From Pseudomonadota bacterium (GTDB taxonomy: Bacteria > Pseudomonadota > Alphaproteobacteria > SMXQ01), in contig JADFJG010000013.1 in NCBI GenBank assembly GCA_022566265.1, forward strand, positions 1-46,510: 46,510 nt of DNA, read 5' to 3'. The translations under genes and the position numbers were made by a program. Below are positions 21,963 through 30,628 of the stretch, one piece after another; positions within the stretch are counted from its first letter, which is position 1, and the number at the start of each line of letters is the position of its first letter. The notes beneath the pieces were generated by a model, which had not been told where the DNA came from, did not search any database, and saw only the letters and a program-made list of their open reading frames with translations.

Positions 21963-22943
21963 CTAGGGCGAGGCCTCGAACCGGCCGTGGCGGCGGAACC
22001 GGTCGAGATAGGTTGGCAGGATGATCTCACATGCCGTCGGGGTAATGCCGAGATCGGCGAGGCCGGGTAAGTCCCCGGACACCACGTTGTCGGTGCGCAG
22101 GAGCTTGGCCTGATCCCCGGTGAGCGGCGGCGCCACCTCGAAGGGAAGGGGCAGGGATTGCAAGACCGCCACCATCGCCTCGGCGACGGACCCCATGGCG
22201 TCGGCGACGAAGAAGGGCAGCGGTAGGAGTATCCGCTTGCGTCCGATCTCGGCGAGTATCAGTTCCATCAATTGACGAAAGCTGTAGACCCGGGGGCCGC
22301 CGAGTTCATAGGTCGTACCCGCCGTCCCCTCGTCGGTCAGCGCCTCGACGACGGCATCGGCGACGTCGCCGACATAGACCGGCTGAAACCGCGTTTCGCC
22401 GCCGCCGAAAAGCGGCAGCGCCACCGAGACGCGGGCCATGGCCGCGAAGCGGTTGAAGAATTCGTCCTCGGGTCCGAAGATGATGCTGGGCCTCAAGATG
22501 GTGGCCGCCGGATAGGCCGCCGCGACGGCGGCCTCGCCGGCCGCCTTGGAACGGGCGTAAGCGGCACTCGAATGGCGGTCGGCGCCGATCGCCGAGACGT
22601 GGACCAGCCGCTTCGCGCCCGCCGCCTTGGCCGCCTTGGCGATGCGCTCGGCGCCTTGGGCATGGATGGCGCCGAAGCTCTGGCGCCTGGTCTCGTAGAG
22701 AACGCCCACCAGGTTGACCACCCAATCGGCCCCTTGCACCGCCGCCACCACCGCCGGGCCGTCGCGCACATCCGCCCCGACCGGCGTGATCTGGCCGACA
22801 TCGCCCATCGGCTTGAGGAACAGCGCGCTCTCGGGGTTGCGCACCGCGACCGTGACCCGCGCGCCCCTCGCCGCCAGCCGCCGCACCAGATGGCGGCCCA
22901 AAAAACCGGAGCCGCCGAATACGGTCACCAGAGATGGTGTCAT
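21963..22943 (-). CDS. NDUFA9-like NAD(P)-binding protein
   Basis: Atypical SDR protein of 326 residues related to the complex I accessory subunit NDUFA9. It opens with the Rossmann motif 'VTVFGGSGFLGRHLVRRL', followed by 'LVHVSAIGADRHSSAAYARSK' region with Tyr and Lys of the SDR type, and 'RPSIIFGPEDEFFNRFA', which is typical of the NDUFA9 group. In alphaproteobacteria such proteins are thought to associate with respiratory complex I or quinone metabolism. GGAG lies 6-7 bases upstream of ATG 22943. It is convergent with uppP, with stops 4 bp apart. Confidence 0.85.
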   Translation of the reverse strand: MTPSLVTVFGGSGFLGRHLVRRLAARGARVTVAVRNPESALFLKPMGDVGQITPVGADVRDGPAVVAAVQGADWVVNLVGVLYETRRQSFGAIHAQGAERIAKAAKAAGAKRLVHVSAIGADRHSSAAYARSKAAGEAAVAAAYPAATILRPSIIFGPEDEFFNRFAAMARVSVALPLFGGGETRFQPVYVGDVADAVVEALTDEGTAGTTYELGGPRVYSFRQLMELILAEIGRKRILLPLPFFVADAMGSVAEAMVAVLQSLPLPFEVAPPLTGDQAKLLRTDNVVSGDLPGLADLGITPTACEIILPTYLDRFRRHGRFEASP

Positions 22944-23028
22944 CACGCTCTCCCCCTTGAGGCCGGGTCCTCCCCTTTCAGGAAGGCACCGAACAGCCTA
23001 TATTAGATAGTCGAAGCTGGCGACAATA

Positions 23029-23092
23029 CGATTGACCCTCGGGACGATTGACCCTCGGGACGATTGGCCCTCGGGACGATTGGCCGTCGGGC
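23029..23092. repeat. Four tandem copies of a 16-bp unit
   Basis: Unit 'CGATTGACCCTCGGGA' occurs at 23029 and 23045 exactly. A third copy at 23061 has one change (GGCCC), and a fourth at 23077 has three. The array lies about 85 bp upstream of tRNA-Leu and just upstream of its promoter. Each unit contains TTGACC or TTGGCC, resembling a -35 element. Confidence 0.8.
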
Positions 23093-23129
23093 GGCGGCGG
23101 CGATGCCCGAGTGCCGAAGGCGGCCGTGG

Positions 23130-23158
23130 TTGACTTTCGATACCGCCGGCGTTATCCA
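23130..23158 (+). promoter_or_regulatory. Candidate promoter of tRNA-Leu (and rnd)
   Basis: TTGACT (23130-23135) and TATCCA (23153-23158) are separated by 17 bp. The mature tRNA begins 17 bases after the -10 box, leaving a short 5' leader for RNase P to remove. Confidence 0.6.
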
Positions 23159-23175
23159 GGCCGGCCTGCGAACGT

Positions 23176-23261
23176 GCCCAGGTGGCGAAATGGTAGACGC
23201 GCTAGTTTCAGGTACTAGTGGGCGAAAGCCCGTGGAAGTTCGAGTCTTCTCCTGGGCACCA
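23176..23261 (+). tRNA. tRNA-Leu (anticodon CAG)
   Basis: 86-nt class II tRNA. Acceptor arms GCCCAGG and CCTGGGC pair perfectly, with discriminator A and encoded CCA. The anticodon stem CTAGT/ACTAG holds the loop TTCAGGT, so the anticodon is CAG, which reads CUG. A long variable arm (TGGGCGAAAGCCCGT) and the T-arm GTTCGAGTC are visible. The RNase D gene follows 36 bp later with no terminator between. Confidence 0.97.
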
Positions 23262-23297
23262 CCGCCGTTCCCCCTTTCCCTTCCAGGACACCCCTAG

Positions 23298-23918
23298 TTG
23301 GCCAACCATCTCCATCACGGCGACCTGCCCGACGGCCTCGATCTCGGGAATATCATCGCCGTGGACAGCGAGACCATGGGGCTCAACCCGCTGCGCGACC
23401 GCTTGTGCCTGGTGCAGATTTCGGCCGGCGATGGCGACTGCCATCTCGTCCAATTCCCCATCGACGCCGCCATTCCCTACGACTCGCCGAGGCTCAAGGC
23501 GCTGTTGGCGGATGAGGCTGTGACCAAGCTCTTCCATTTCGCGCGCTTCGACCTGGCCACCCTTCACCGCTATCTCGGCGTCGCCTGCGGCCCGGTCTAT
23601 TGCACCAAGATCGCCTCGCGCCTGGCCCGCACCTTCACCGACCGCCATTCGCTCAAGGATCTGTGCCGGGAGCTGCTCGGCATAGATATCTCCAAGCAGC
23701 AGCAGACCTCCGATTGGGGCGCCGAAAACCTCACCGACGAGCAGCTTAAATACGCCGCGGCCGACGTCCTGCATCTCCATGCCCTCAAACGGAAACTCGA
23801 CGAGATACTGGAACGCGAAGGACGAGCCCAGCTCGCCGCGGCCTGTTTCCGCTTCCTGCCGGTGCGGGCCGAGCTCGACCTCTCGGGCTGGGCGGCGGAC
23901 GATATTTTCGCCCACTGA
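23298..23918 (+). CDS. rnd: Short ribonuclease D (DEDDy 3'-5' exonuclease)
   Basis: Exoribonuclease of 206 residues that trims tRNA 3' ends. It contains the single DEDDy exonuclease domain: 'AVDSETMGL' (Exo I, D and E), 'FHFARFDLATL' (Exo II, D) and 'YAAADVLHL' (Exo III, Y and D). E. coli RNase D is about 375 residues with two HRDC domains; these are absent, as is usual for alphaproteobacterial short forms. The start is TTG 23298, which gives the family beginning 'ANHLHHGDLPDG'; AGGA lies upstream. It is very close to tRNA-Leu, so the two may be cotranscribed. Confidence 0.88.
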   Translation: MANHLHHGDLPDGLDLGNIIAVDSETMGLNPLRDRLCLVQISAGDGDCHLVQFPIDAAIPYDSPRLKALLADEAVTKLFHFARFDLATLHRYLGVACGPVYCTKIASRLARTFTDRHSLKDLCRELLGIDISKQQQTSDWGAENLTDEQLKYAAADVLHLHALKRKLDEILEREGRAQLAAACFRFLPVRAELDLSGWAADDIFAH

Positions 23919-24028
23919 GCTTGAACACCATTACCGTGGGTTTGTTGTTTACTTGGTCTTTTATGGGACTATTCTCTCGGGGCGAGCCTAAATTCGGGGG
24001 GCTTTGACCAGAGAGCGGGTTCATCTCA

Positions 24029-25009
24029 ATGACGGTTCAGTCCATGGCCCAAACCGTGTCCGACGATCACAGCGCGGCCCAGCGTGTCTTCAGGCTCGAG
24101 GCCCAGGGCATCATGGACCTCGCCGAATCGCTCGATGACCGTTTTTGCCAGGTGCTCGACAAGATTTCCGCGGTCGAGGGGCGGGTGATCGTCTCGGGCA
24201 TGGGCAAGAGCGGCCACATCGCCAACAAGATCGCCGCCACCCTCGCCGCCACCGGGACACCGGCTTTCTTCGTCCATCCGGCGGAAGCCAGCCACGGCGA
24301 TCTCGGCATGATCACCAAGGACGATTTGGTGCTGGTCATTTCCAATTCCGGAGAGACCCGTGAACTGTCGGACCTTTTCGCCCACACCCGCCGGTACGGC
24401 ATCCCGCTGATCGCCATAACCGGGGGCGGGGAAAGCTTCCTCGCCAAGAACGCCGATGTGGCGCTGCTCCTGCCGCCGACCGACGAGGCCTGTCCCATGG
24501 GGTTGTCGCCGACCACCTCGACGACCATGACCTTGGCGCTCGGCGACGCCATCGCCATCGCCTTGCTTGAAAGACGGGGGTTCACCAGCGACGATTACGA
24601 GCTCCTGCATCCCGGCGGCCAGTTGGGACGGCTGCTGTTGAAGGTCGGCGACATCATGCATGGCGGCAAGGACATACCGATGATCGACGCCGACGCATCG
24701 ATGGCCGACGCGATCCTGGAGATGACGGAAAAGCGCCTCGGTTGCGTCGGCGTGACGGGGCCGGACGGCGGACTTGCCGGCATCATCACCGACGGCGATT
24801 TGCGCCGGCAGATGACACCGCGGCTGCTGGAGAAGACCGCCGGGGAAGCCATGACCGCTTCGCCGGTCACCATCCGTCCCGAGGCGCTGGTGGTGGAAGC
24901 CGTCAGGATCATGAACGAACGCTCGATCACCAACCTGTTCGTCATCGGCGACGATGAGGTGGCCGGCATCATCCATATCCACGACTGCCTGCGCGCGGGC
25001 ATCAGTTGA
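24029..25009 (+). CDS. kpsF: Arabinose-5-phosphate isomerase (KpsF/GutQ family)
   Basis: Cytoplasmic isomerase that converts ribulose-5-phosphate to arabinose-5-phosphate, the first step to Kdo in LPS. It has 326 residues: an N-terminal SIS sugar-isomerase domain (about 35-175) with 'GMGKSGHIANKIAATLAATG' and 'ISNSGETRE', followed by two CBS domains (about 205-325) beginning at 'VGDIMHGG' and 'AGEAMTASPVTI'. It begins the LPS export block: the lptC ATG is 3 bp past its stop. KdsD would be an equally good name. Confidence 0.93.
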   Translation: MTVQSMAQTVSDDHSAAQRVFRLEAQGIMDLAESLDDRFCQVLDKISAVEGRVIVSGMGKSGHIANKIAATLAATGTPAFFVHPAEASHGDLGMITKDDLVLVISNSGETRELSDLFAHTRRYGIPLIAITGGGESFLAKNADVALLLPPTDEACPMGLSPTTSTTMTLALGDAIAIALLERRGFTSDDYELLHPGGQLGRLLLKVGDIMHGGKDIPMIDADASMADAILEMTEKRLGCVGVTGPDGGLAGIITDGDLRRQMTPRLLEKTAGEAMTASPVTIRPEALVVEAVRIMNERSITNLFVIGDDEVAGIIHIHDCLRAGIS

Positions 25010-25011
25010 TC

Positions 25012-25761
25012 ATGGACCCCTCGGCGGCAAAGACGGCGGACCCGGCCCCTTCACACCGGTCGACGGCGGCGAAGGACGGGGCCGCGAACACCGCCGGACC
25101 GTCCGGCCCGAAGCCCGGGAAAACGCGCGGCGCCTATAGCCGCTTCGTCACTCTGATGAAAATTTGCCTTCCCGCCGGTGCGTTGGCGCTTGCCGGCCTG
25201 GTGGTGCTGTGGCCGCAAATGCAAGTCGGCGACAAAGGATTCCGGCCCGGCGTCGCCAGCGTAGGTCCCCAAGACGCCGATCGTCTGCGCATGGTCAACG
25301 CACGTTTCTCGGGCCTCAACAAAAAGACCCTGCCCTATACGGTGACGGCGCCTCTCGCCGTCCAGGACAACCCCCAGGCCGACGAAATCGAGCTCTCCAG
25401 CCCGAAGACCGACATCACCTTGAAGGACGGTTCGTGGCTGGCGATCACCGCCGACAGGGGGCGGTACTTTCAGAGCCGGCAGGTTCTCGAACTCTTCGGT
25501 ATGGTGAACCTGTTTCACGATTCGGGCTACGAATTCCAAAGCACCCGCGCCCATATCGATCTGGCCGCCGGGACCGCCGAAGGGGATCAACCGGTCACCG
25601 GCCAGGGTCCCTTCGGCGAGTTGACCGCCGAGGGCTTCCGTATCTCCGATAAGGGAAAGTCGATCCTTTTCACCGGCAACGCGAAGCTCGTCATCTATCC
25701 CCGCGACAGGCGACCGGCAACCGATGAGCCGAAAGCCGGGAGTCGGCCCGATGGCTCCTGA
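25012..25761 (+). CDS. lptC: LPS export protein LptC
   Basis: Bitopic inner-membrane protein of about 249 residues that joins the LptBFG transporter to periplasmic LptA in LPS transport. A Pro/Ala-rich cytoplasmic N-terminus (about 45 residues) precedes one transmembrane segment ('LPAGALALAGLVVLWPQ'). The periplasmic beta-jellyroll follows, with 'NARFSGLNKKTLPYTVTA' and 'LTAEGFRISDKGKSILFTG'. The track begins with a TTG two codons earlier, overlapping the kpsF stop; ATG 25012 is preferred. It overlaps the start of lptA. Confidence 0.88.
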   Translation: MDPSAAKTADPAPSHRSTAAKDGAANTAGPSGPKPGKTRGAYSRFVTLMKICLPAGALALAGLVVLWPQMQVGDKGFRPGVASVGPQDADRLRMVNARFSGLNKKTLPYTVTAPLAVQDNPQADEIELSSPKTDITLKDGSWLAITADRGRYFQSRQVLELFGMVNLFHDSGYEFQSTRAHIDLAAGTAEGDQPVTGQGPFGELTAEGFRISDKGKSILFTGNAKLVIYPRDRRPATDEPKAGSRPDGS

Positions 25762-26710
25762 GTCCCCACATCCGTTCGAGGCGCCAAATCCGTTCTGGCG
25801 GTCCCTTGGTCACCGGTTTCGCAACGCCGCCGGACCCGTCGCCGGCGGCTTCGTGCTGGGCGCCTTTTTAGCGGCGGCGCCGGCGCTGGCGGCGGCGGAC
25901 AAGGCGAAAGGCGCGGAGCCGAAAACGATCCCGATACAGAGCGATAAGCCGATCGAGGTCTATGCCCATGAGGGCATCGAATGGGATCAGAACGCCGGGA
26001 CCTATATCGCCCGGGGTAACGCGCGCGCGATCCAGGGCGATATCACCATCTACGGCAATGTCCTGACGGCCAGGTACCGAAAGGTCGCCGACGGCGGGTC
26101 GGAAATCTGGCGTCTGGACGCCGACGGGAAGGTCAGGATCGAATCGCCGAAAGGCACCGTCTACGGCGATAAAGCGGTCTACGATATGGACACCTCCATC
26201 CTCGTCGTCACCGGCAACAATCTGAAGCTGGTGACGGCGAAGGAAACCGTGACGGCGCGCGATAGTCTGGAATATTGGCAGCTCAAGGACATGTTCGTGG
26301 CCCGCGGCAACGCCCTTGCCATCCTGGAAGAGAGGAAGATCAAGGCCGATATCCTGACCGCCCATTTGCGCAAGGACGAAAACCAGGAGTCCAAGGTTTA
26401 CCGTGTCGACGCCTTCGGCTCGGTGCTGATCACCACCCCGACGGACATCGCGCGGGGCGATAAGGGGGTCTATTTCGTCGACACCGGTATCGCCACGCTC
26501 ACCGGATCGGTTAAGATTACCCGCGACGACAACCAGTTGAACGGCGAGATCGCCGAGATCAACATGAACACCGGCGTCAGCCGGATATTGGCCGGCGCCA
26601 AAAAGGACGGCGAATCCAAGCCCGTACGGGCCCTTATCATTCCGACCAGGAAATCGGCCAAAAAACCGGCGGCAAAATCGAACAAACGTTCAGAAAAAAT
26701 CAAGAAATAA
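25751..26710 (+). CDS. lptA: LPS transport periplasmic protein LptA
   Basis: Periplasmic bridge protein that carries LPS to the outer membrane. A hydrophobic signal sequence ('GPVAGGFVLGAFLAAAPALAAADK', cleavage expected after ALA) precedes an OstA/LptA jellyroll of about 200 residues with repeated 'ARGNA' and 'GDKAVYDMDT' strands. At about 319 residues it is far longer than E. coli LptA (185), as in other alphaproteobacteria, and it ends in a lysine-rich tail. ATG 25751 has GGGAG 8 bases upstream and overlaps the lptC end by 11 bp; ATG 25724 is the alternative. Confidence 0.88.
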   Translation: MAPESPHPFEAPNPFWRSLGHRFRNAAGPVAGGFVLGAFLAAAPALAAADKAKGAEPKTIPIQSDKPIEVYAHEGIEWDQNAGTYIARGNARAIQGDITIYGNVLTARYRKVADGGSEIWRLDADGKVRIESPKGTVYGDKAVYDMDTSILVVTGNNLKLVTAKETVTARDSLEYWQLKDMFVARGNALAILEERKIKADILTAHLRKDENQESKVYRVDAFGSVLITTPTDIARGDKGVYFVDTGIATLTGSVKITRDDNQLNGEIAEINMNTGVSRILAGAKKDGESKPVRALIIPTRKSAKKPAAKSNKRSEKIKK

Positions 26711-26731
26711 GGCCGTTATATTCAATCTTAA

Positions 26732-27526
26732 ATGACCAATACCGCGCCATCCACATCCCCCAGCGAGCCGAGCGACAAGCCGTCGCCCCGGCTGGTGAAT
26801 GACAAGCCGGGCCTGGCGGCAAGCAACATCGGCAAACGGTTCAAGAAGCGCCCGGTCCTGCGCGACGTCTCTATCTCGGTGCGGCGCGGCGAGGTCGTCG
26901 GTCTGTTGGGGCCGAACGGCGCCGGAAAGACGACGTGCTTTTACATCATCACGGGTCTGATGGCGGCCGATTACGGGACCATAACGCTGGACAACCAAGA
27001 CATATCGGATCTGCCGATGTATCGCCGCGCCCGGCTCGGCATCGGTTATCTGCCGCAGGAGGCCTCGATCTTCCGGGGCCTTAGCGTGGCTAACAACATT
27101 CGTTCCATCCTCGAGGTGACGGAACCGATTCGCGAGCTACGCGAATCCCTGCTTGACGATCTGCTCGCCGAGTTTTCCATCTCGCATCTGCGCCGCACGC
27201 CGGCGCTGGCCCTTTCCGGCGGCGAACGCCGCCGTGTCGAGATCGCCAGGGCGCTCGCCTCGAAACCCCAGTTCATGCTTTTGGACGAGCCGCTCGCCGG
27301 CATCGATCCCATCGCGTTGAACGACATTCGTGATCTCGTGCTTCACCTGAAGAACCGCGGCATCGGCGTGCTGATCACCGATCACAATGTGCGCGAGACC
27401 CTCGAAATCGTCGACCGCGCCTACATCTTGCATGACGGGATGGTCCTGATGGAGGGGACGCCATCGGATATCGTCGCCCACGAAGATGTCCGCCGGGTCT
27501 ATCTCGGAGAGCGCTTCGTCCTCTGA
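26732..27526 (+). CDS. lptB: LPS export ABC transporter ATPase LptB
   Basis: Cytoplasmic ATPase that powers LPS extraction from the inner membrane with LptFG (not in this window). It has 264 residues. Walker A 'GPNGAGKTTCFY', signature 'LSGGERRRVEIARAL', Walker B 'FMLLDEPLAGIDP' and the switch His 'LITDHNVRETL' are all intact. The first 20-25 residues are a Ser/Pro-rich extension not found in E. coli LptB. It is followed after 3 bp by rpoN, the common proteobacterial order. Confidence 0.97.
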   Translation: MTNTAPSTSPSEPSDKPSPRLVNDKPGLAASNIGKRFKKRPVLRDVSISVRRGEVVGLLGPNGAGKTTCFYIITGLMAADYGTITLDNQDISDLPMYRRARLGIGYLPQEASIFRGLSVANNIRSILEVTEPIRELRESLLDDLLAEFSISHLRRTPALALSGGERRRVEIARALASKPQFMLLDEPLAGIDPIALNDIRDLVLHLKNRGIGVLITDHNVRETLEIVDRAYILHDGMVLMEGTPSDIVAHEDVRRVYLGERFVL

Positions 27527-27529
27527 GCG

Positions 27530-29080
27530 GTGTCTGAAATGGCCTTGTCCCCGAAATTAAGCCAACGGCAAACCACCGCCCTGGTCATGACGCCCCAGTT
27601 GCAGCAGGCGATCAAGCTGCTGCAGATGTCCAACCAGGAGCTGACGGCTTACGTCGAGCAGGAGTTGGAGCAAAATCCCCTTCTCGAGATCGACGAAGGC
27701 GGCAAGGACGACGTTGGCCCCGACGCCGGCGCCGCCGGCGAGGACAAATCCGATCGGAGCGGGGATGACACCGGCGGCGACGCCGAGGCCACGGGCACCA
27801 AGGAACTTTCCGGGGCTGAAGAAAAAGTGACGGATCTCGACCAGGCGCCGCTGGAGACCGACTTCGAGGACGCCTGGACCGGCGAGCACCAGACCGATAC
27901 CTCGGGCGGCGCGGCGGAAGCCTTTGCCGCCTGGAGCGAACGCGGCGGCGGTTTCAACGACAGCGAATACAACATCGAGGAGTTCCTGGCCAAGGAAACA
28001 AGCCTCAGGGATCATCTCGTGATCCAGCTCAACGTCGATATCGACGATGCCGTCGACCGGATGATCGGACTGCACCTCATCCACATGATCGACGAGGCCG
28101 GATATCTCGCCGGCGAGCTCGGCGACGTCGCCGAGCTTCTCAATTGCCAGCCCGGGCGCGTCGAAGCGACCCTCGGGAAGCTCCAGCAGTTCGACCCGCC
28201 GGGAATATTCGCGCGATCGTTGGGCGAATGCCTCGCCCTGCAACTCCGCGAGCGCAACCGGCTCGACCCGGCGATACAGTGCCTGCTCGACAACCTCGAC
28301 CTGCTTGCCAAACGCGACATCGCGGCGCTCAGGAAGGTCTGCGGGGTGGACGCCGAGGACCTCGCCGAGATGATCGAGGAAATCAAGGCCCTCGATCCCA
28401 AGCCGGGCCAGGCCTTCGAACACGACATCGTCCAGTCGGTTACGCCCGAGGTCGTGGTCCGGCCCGACCCCGGCGGCGGCTGGCACGTCGAACTCAGGAC
28501 CGAGACCCTGCCCAGGGTGCTGGTCAACCACCGGTACTTCGCCAAGATCAAGGGCCAGGCGCGCAGCAAGGCGGACAAGGAATTCATCACCGAGCGGCTC
28601 CAGACCGCCAACTGGCTGGTCAAGTCCCTGGATCAGCGGGCCAACACCATCCTCAGGGTGGCATCGGAAATCGTCCGCCGCCAGGACGGCTTCCTCAAGC
28701 ACGGCGTACAGCATCTGCGTCCCCTCATCCTGCGCGATATCGCCGATGCCATCGACATGCACGAAAGCACGGTCAGCCGCGTGACCACCAACAAATACAT
28801 GTCGACACCGCGCGGCATTTACGAAATGAAGTATTTCTTCACCTCGGCCATCGCCAGTTCCGAGGGCGGCATGGCCCATTCGGCGGAGGCCGTGCGTGCC
28901 CGCATCAAGGAACTGATCGACAGGGAAGAGGCCGGCGCGGTGCTTTCCGACGACAAGATCGTCGACATCCTGAGAAGCGACGGCATCGACATCGCCCGGC
29001 GCACGGTGGCCAAGTACCGCGAGGCCCTGCGGATTCCCTCCTCGGTCCAGCGCCGGCGGGAGAAATCGGTGGTGCTCTGA
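27530..29080 (+). CDS. rpoN: RNA polymerase sigma-54 factor
   Basis: Sigma-54, which directs RNA polymerase to -24/-12 promoters that need an enhancer-binding activator (nitrogen control and others). It has 516 residues. Region I is glutamine/leucine rich ('TPQLQQAIKLLQMSNQEL'), followed by an acidic region II, the core-binding domain and, at the C-terminus, the RpoN box 'ARRTVAKYRE'. Start is GTG 27530 or ATG 27539, the latter giving 'MALSPKLSQRQ'. It is in the lpt-rpoN-hpf-ptsN arrangement. Confidence 0.97.
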   Translation: MSEMALSPKLSQRQTTALVMTPQLQQAIKLLQMSNQELTAYVEQELEQNPLLEIDEGGKDDVGPDAGAAGEDKSDRSGDDTGGDAEATGTKELSGAEEKVTDLDQAPLETDFEDAWTGEHQTDTSGGAAEAFAAWSERGGGFNDSEYNIEEFLAKETSLRDHLVIQLNVDIDDAVDRMIGLHLIHMIDEAGYLAGELGDVAELLNCQPGRVEATLGKLQQFDPPGIFARSLGECLALQLRERNRLDPAIQCLLDNLDLLAKRDIAALRKVCGVDAEDLAEMIEEIKALDPKPGQAFEHDIVQSVTPEVVVRPDPGGGWHVELRTETLPRVLVNHRYFAKIKGQARSKADKEFITERLQTANWLVKSLDQRANTILRVASEIVRRQDGFLKHGVQHLRPLILRDIADAIDMHESTVSRVTTNKYMSTPRGIYEMKYFFTSAIASSEGGMAHSAEAVRARIKELIDREEAGAVLSDDKIVDILRSDGIDIARRTVAKYREALRIPSSVQRRREKSVVL

Positions 29081-29424
29081 AGTGTTATCCGATCAGCTTG
29101 GCGGGGTAAATTCCGGCCCACCAGGATTGCCGGGCGGCGGCCGTGGAAACCATATCCAGTCCCCGCCGGTAGGGCCGATACGGAAGGGTGATGGTGGCCG
29201 GCCGAAACCGGGATCGGCCGACGGGAGACGTTTCGACATGGCCCTCGCGCCCGCCCGCCGGCGCGGCCGGAGCGGCGCCGCCTCGGCGTGGCGAAGGCCC
29301 GCCCAGGGGCTATTGACTCCGATAACCGCCGGACCTATGTTGCGTCCCTTCTTCGAGCCCCCGTGAAATCCCCGCGTTCGGAATTCGGGCGGCACGTGGG
29401 TATTGACTCCGGACATCAGGGCCT
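29081..29424. other. rpoN-hpf intergenic region
   Basis: 344 bp without a convincing gene. It carries a promoter-like pair at 29313-29341. An 11-bp sequence 'TATTGACTCCG' occurs at 29311 and again at 29401, each followed some 10-15 bases later by CCTATG. The second copy runs into the hpf start. GC-rich inverted stretches lie in 29180-29280. hpf may therefore be expressed separately from rpoN. Confidence 0.5.
29313..29341 (+). promoter_or_regulatory. Candidate promoter of hpf-ptsN
   Basis: TTGACT (29313-29318) and TATGTT (29336-29341) are 17 bp apart, with transcription expected near 29348 and a leader of about 77 nt. Confidence 0.55.
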
Positions 29425-30015
29425 ATGCAGCTCTCCGTGACAGGCAAACAACTTGACGTCGGGGACGCCTTGCGGACCCATGTCGAGGAGAGTCTGGAGG
29501 CATCGGTCGGCAAATATTTCGATAATGCGATAGAGGCCAACGTCGTGTTCTCGCGGGTCGCGCACCGTTACAGGACCGACATCTCGGTGCATGTCGGGCG
29601 GGGTATCCTGGTCCAGAGCCACGCCGAGGTCAGCGAGCCCTACCCCGCCTTCGACGCCGCCCTGGAGCGCCTCGGCAAGCGGCTCAGACGCCACAAGCGC
29701 CGCCTGCGCAACCACCACAAGGGTGCCAAGGAGAAGTTTCTTCCCGCCCAGCAATACATCCTTGCCGGCGAGACGGAGGAGTCCCCGGCCGAGGAAAGTG
29801 AGAAACAATGGCCCGTCATCATCGCCGAAATGGCTACCGAGATTCCGACGCTTACGGTGGAGGAAGCGGTGATGCGGCTGGATCTTGGTGAGTTGCCGGC
29901 GCTGATGTTTTCCAACAGCGCCCATTGTGGCCTCAACATGGTTTACCGGCGGTCCGACGGCAACATCGGTTGGATCGACCCCCAGGGCGAGCGGCCGGCA
30001 CCGAAAAAATCGTGA
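29425..30015 (+). CDS. hpf: Ribosome hibernation-promoting factor, long form
   Basis: HPF/RaiA family protein that inactivates ribosomes by forming 100S dimers in stationary phase. At 196 residues it is the long type: an N-terminal ribosome-binding domain (about 1-105, 'LSVTGKQLDVGDALRTHVEE', basic 'LGKRLRRHKRRLRNHHK') and a C-terminal dimerisation domain (about 140-190, 'TLTVEEAVMRLDLGELPALMFSN'). Placed next to rpoN and ptsN as in most proteobacteria. ATG 29425 is preceded by AGGG. Confidence 0.95.
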   Translation: MQLSVTGKQLDVGDALRTHVEESLEASVGKYFDNAIEANVVFSRVAHRYRTDISVHVGRGILVQSHAEVSEPYPAFDAALERLGKRLRRHKRRLRNHHKGAKEKFLPAQQYILAGETEESPAEESEKQWPVIIAEMATEIPTLTVEEAVMRLDLGELPALMFSNSAHCGLNMVYRRSDGNIGWIDPQGERPAPKKS

Positions 30016-30019
30016 GGAA

Positions 30020-30490
30020 ATGTCAGTGGAAATCATCGATCTGATCACGCCGCAAGGCATGTTCCCGAATTTACACGTAACCAGCAAGAAGCAGGTGCTT
30101 CAGGCACTGTCCCGCCGCGCCGCCGAAATCACGCAAGAGCACGAACGCACGATATTCGAGGTCCTGCTCGCCCGCGAGCGTCTCGGCACCACCGGCGTCG
30201 GCGCCGGTGTCGCCATTCCCCACGGCAAGCTTCCCGGGCTCGACCGTATTTTCGGCGTTTTCGCCCGCCTTGACTCGGCGGTCGATTTCGAGGCCGTCGA
30301 CGATCAGCCGGTGGATTTGCTGTTCTTGTTATTGGCGCCGGAATCGGCGGGCGCCGATCATCTCAAGGCGTTGGCCCGGGTCTCGCGTCTTTTGCGCGAC
30401 AAGGAGACCTGCGATAAGCTGCGCGGCTCCGAGACCGCCGAGGCGCTCTATTTCCTCCTGACCGAAACCACGGCAAGCCACGCCGCCTAG
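30020..30490 (+). CDS. ptsN: Nitrogen-related PTS EIIA protein
   Basis: EIIA-Ntr, the terminal phosphoacceptor of the nitrogen phosphotransferase system, a regulator and not a sugar transporter. 156 residues, PTS_EIIA type-2 domain. The phosphorylated histidine is in 'VAIPHGKLPGL'. The track start lies 31 codons upstream inside hpf; ATG 30020 has GTGAGGAA directly upstream and begins 'MSVEIIDLITP'. The hpf stop is 4 bp before it, so the two are probably cotranscribed. Confidence 0.95.
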   Translation: MSVEIIDLITPQGMFPNLHVTSKKQVLQALSRRAAEITQEHERTIFEVLLARERLGTTGVGAGVAIPHGKLPGLDRIFGVFARLDSAVDFEAVDDQPVDLLFLLLAPESAGADHLKALARVSRLLRDKETCDKLRGSETAEALYFLLTETTASHAA

Positions 30491-30628
30491 ACCCCTCCGG
30501 CCCAACGCCAGACGACTGGCGGGGCGCCGATGGCGTCCTCCAGGGCCGGGCCAAGCCGGTCGGGTGCACGAATATCGGAAAGAAATGAGACTGGGCCGCA
30601 GGGGGCCCCCGAGGTCAGTGGAAGCGGG

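Noticed and set aside
23029-23092. CRISPR-like tandem repeats
   Set aside because: The 16-bp units are directly adjacent with no spacers and no cas genes are near; it is a simple tandem repeat.
30506-30521. CGCCAG-ACGA-CTGGCG hairpin between ptsN and DUF1150
   Set aside because: It could end ptsN transcription but lacks a T-run, so I do not call it a terminator.
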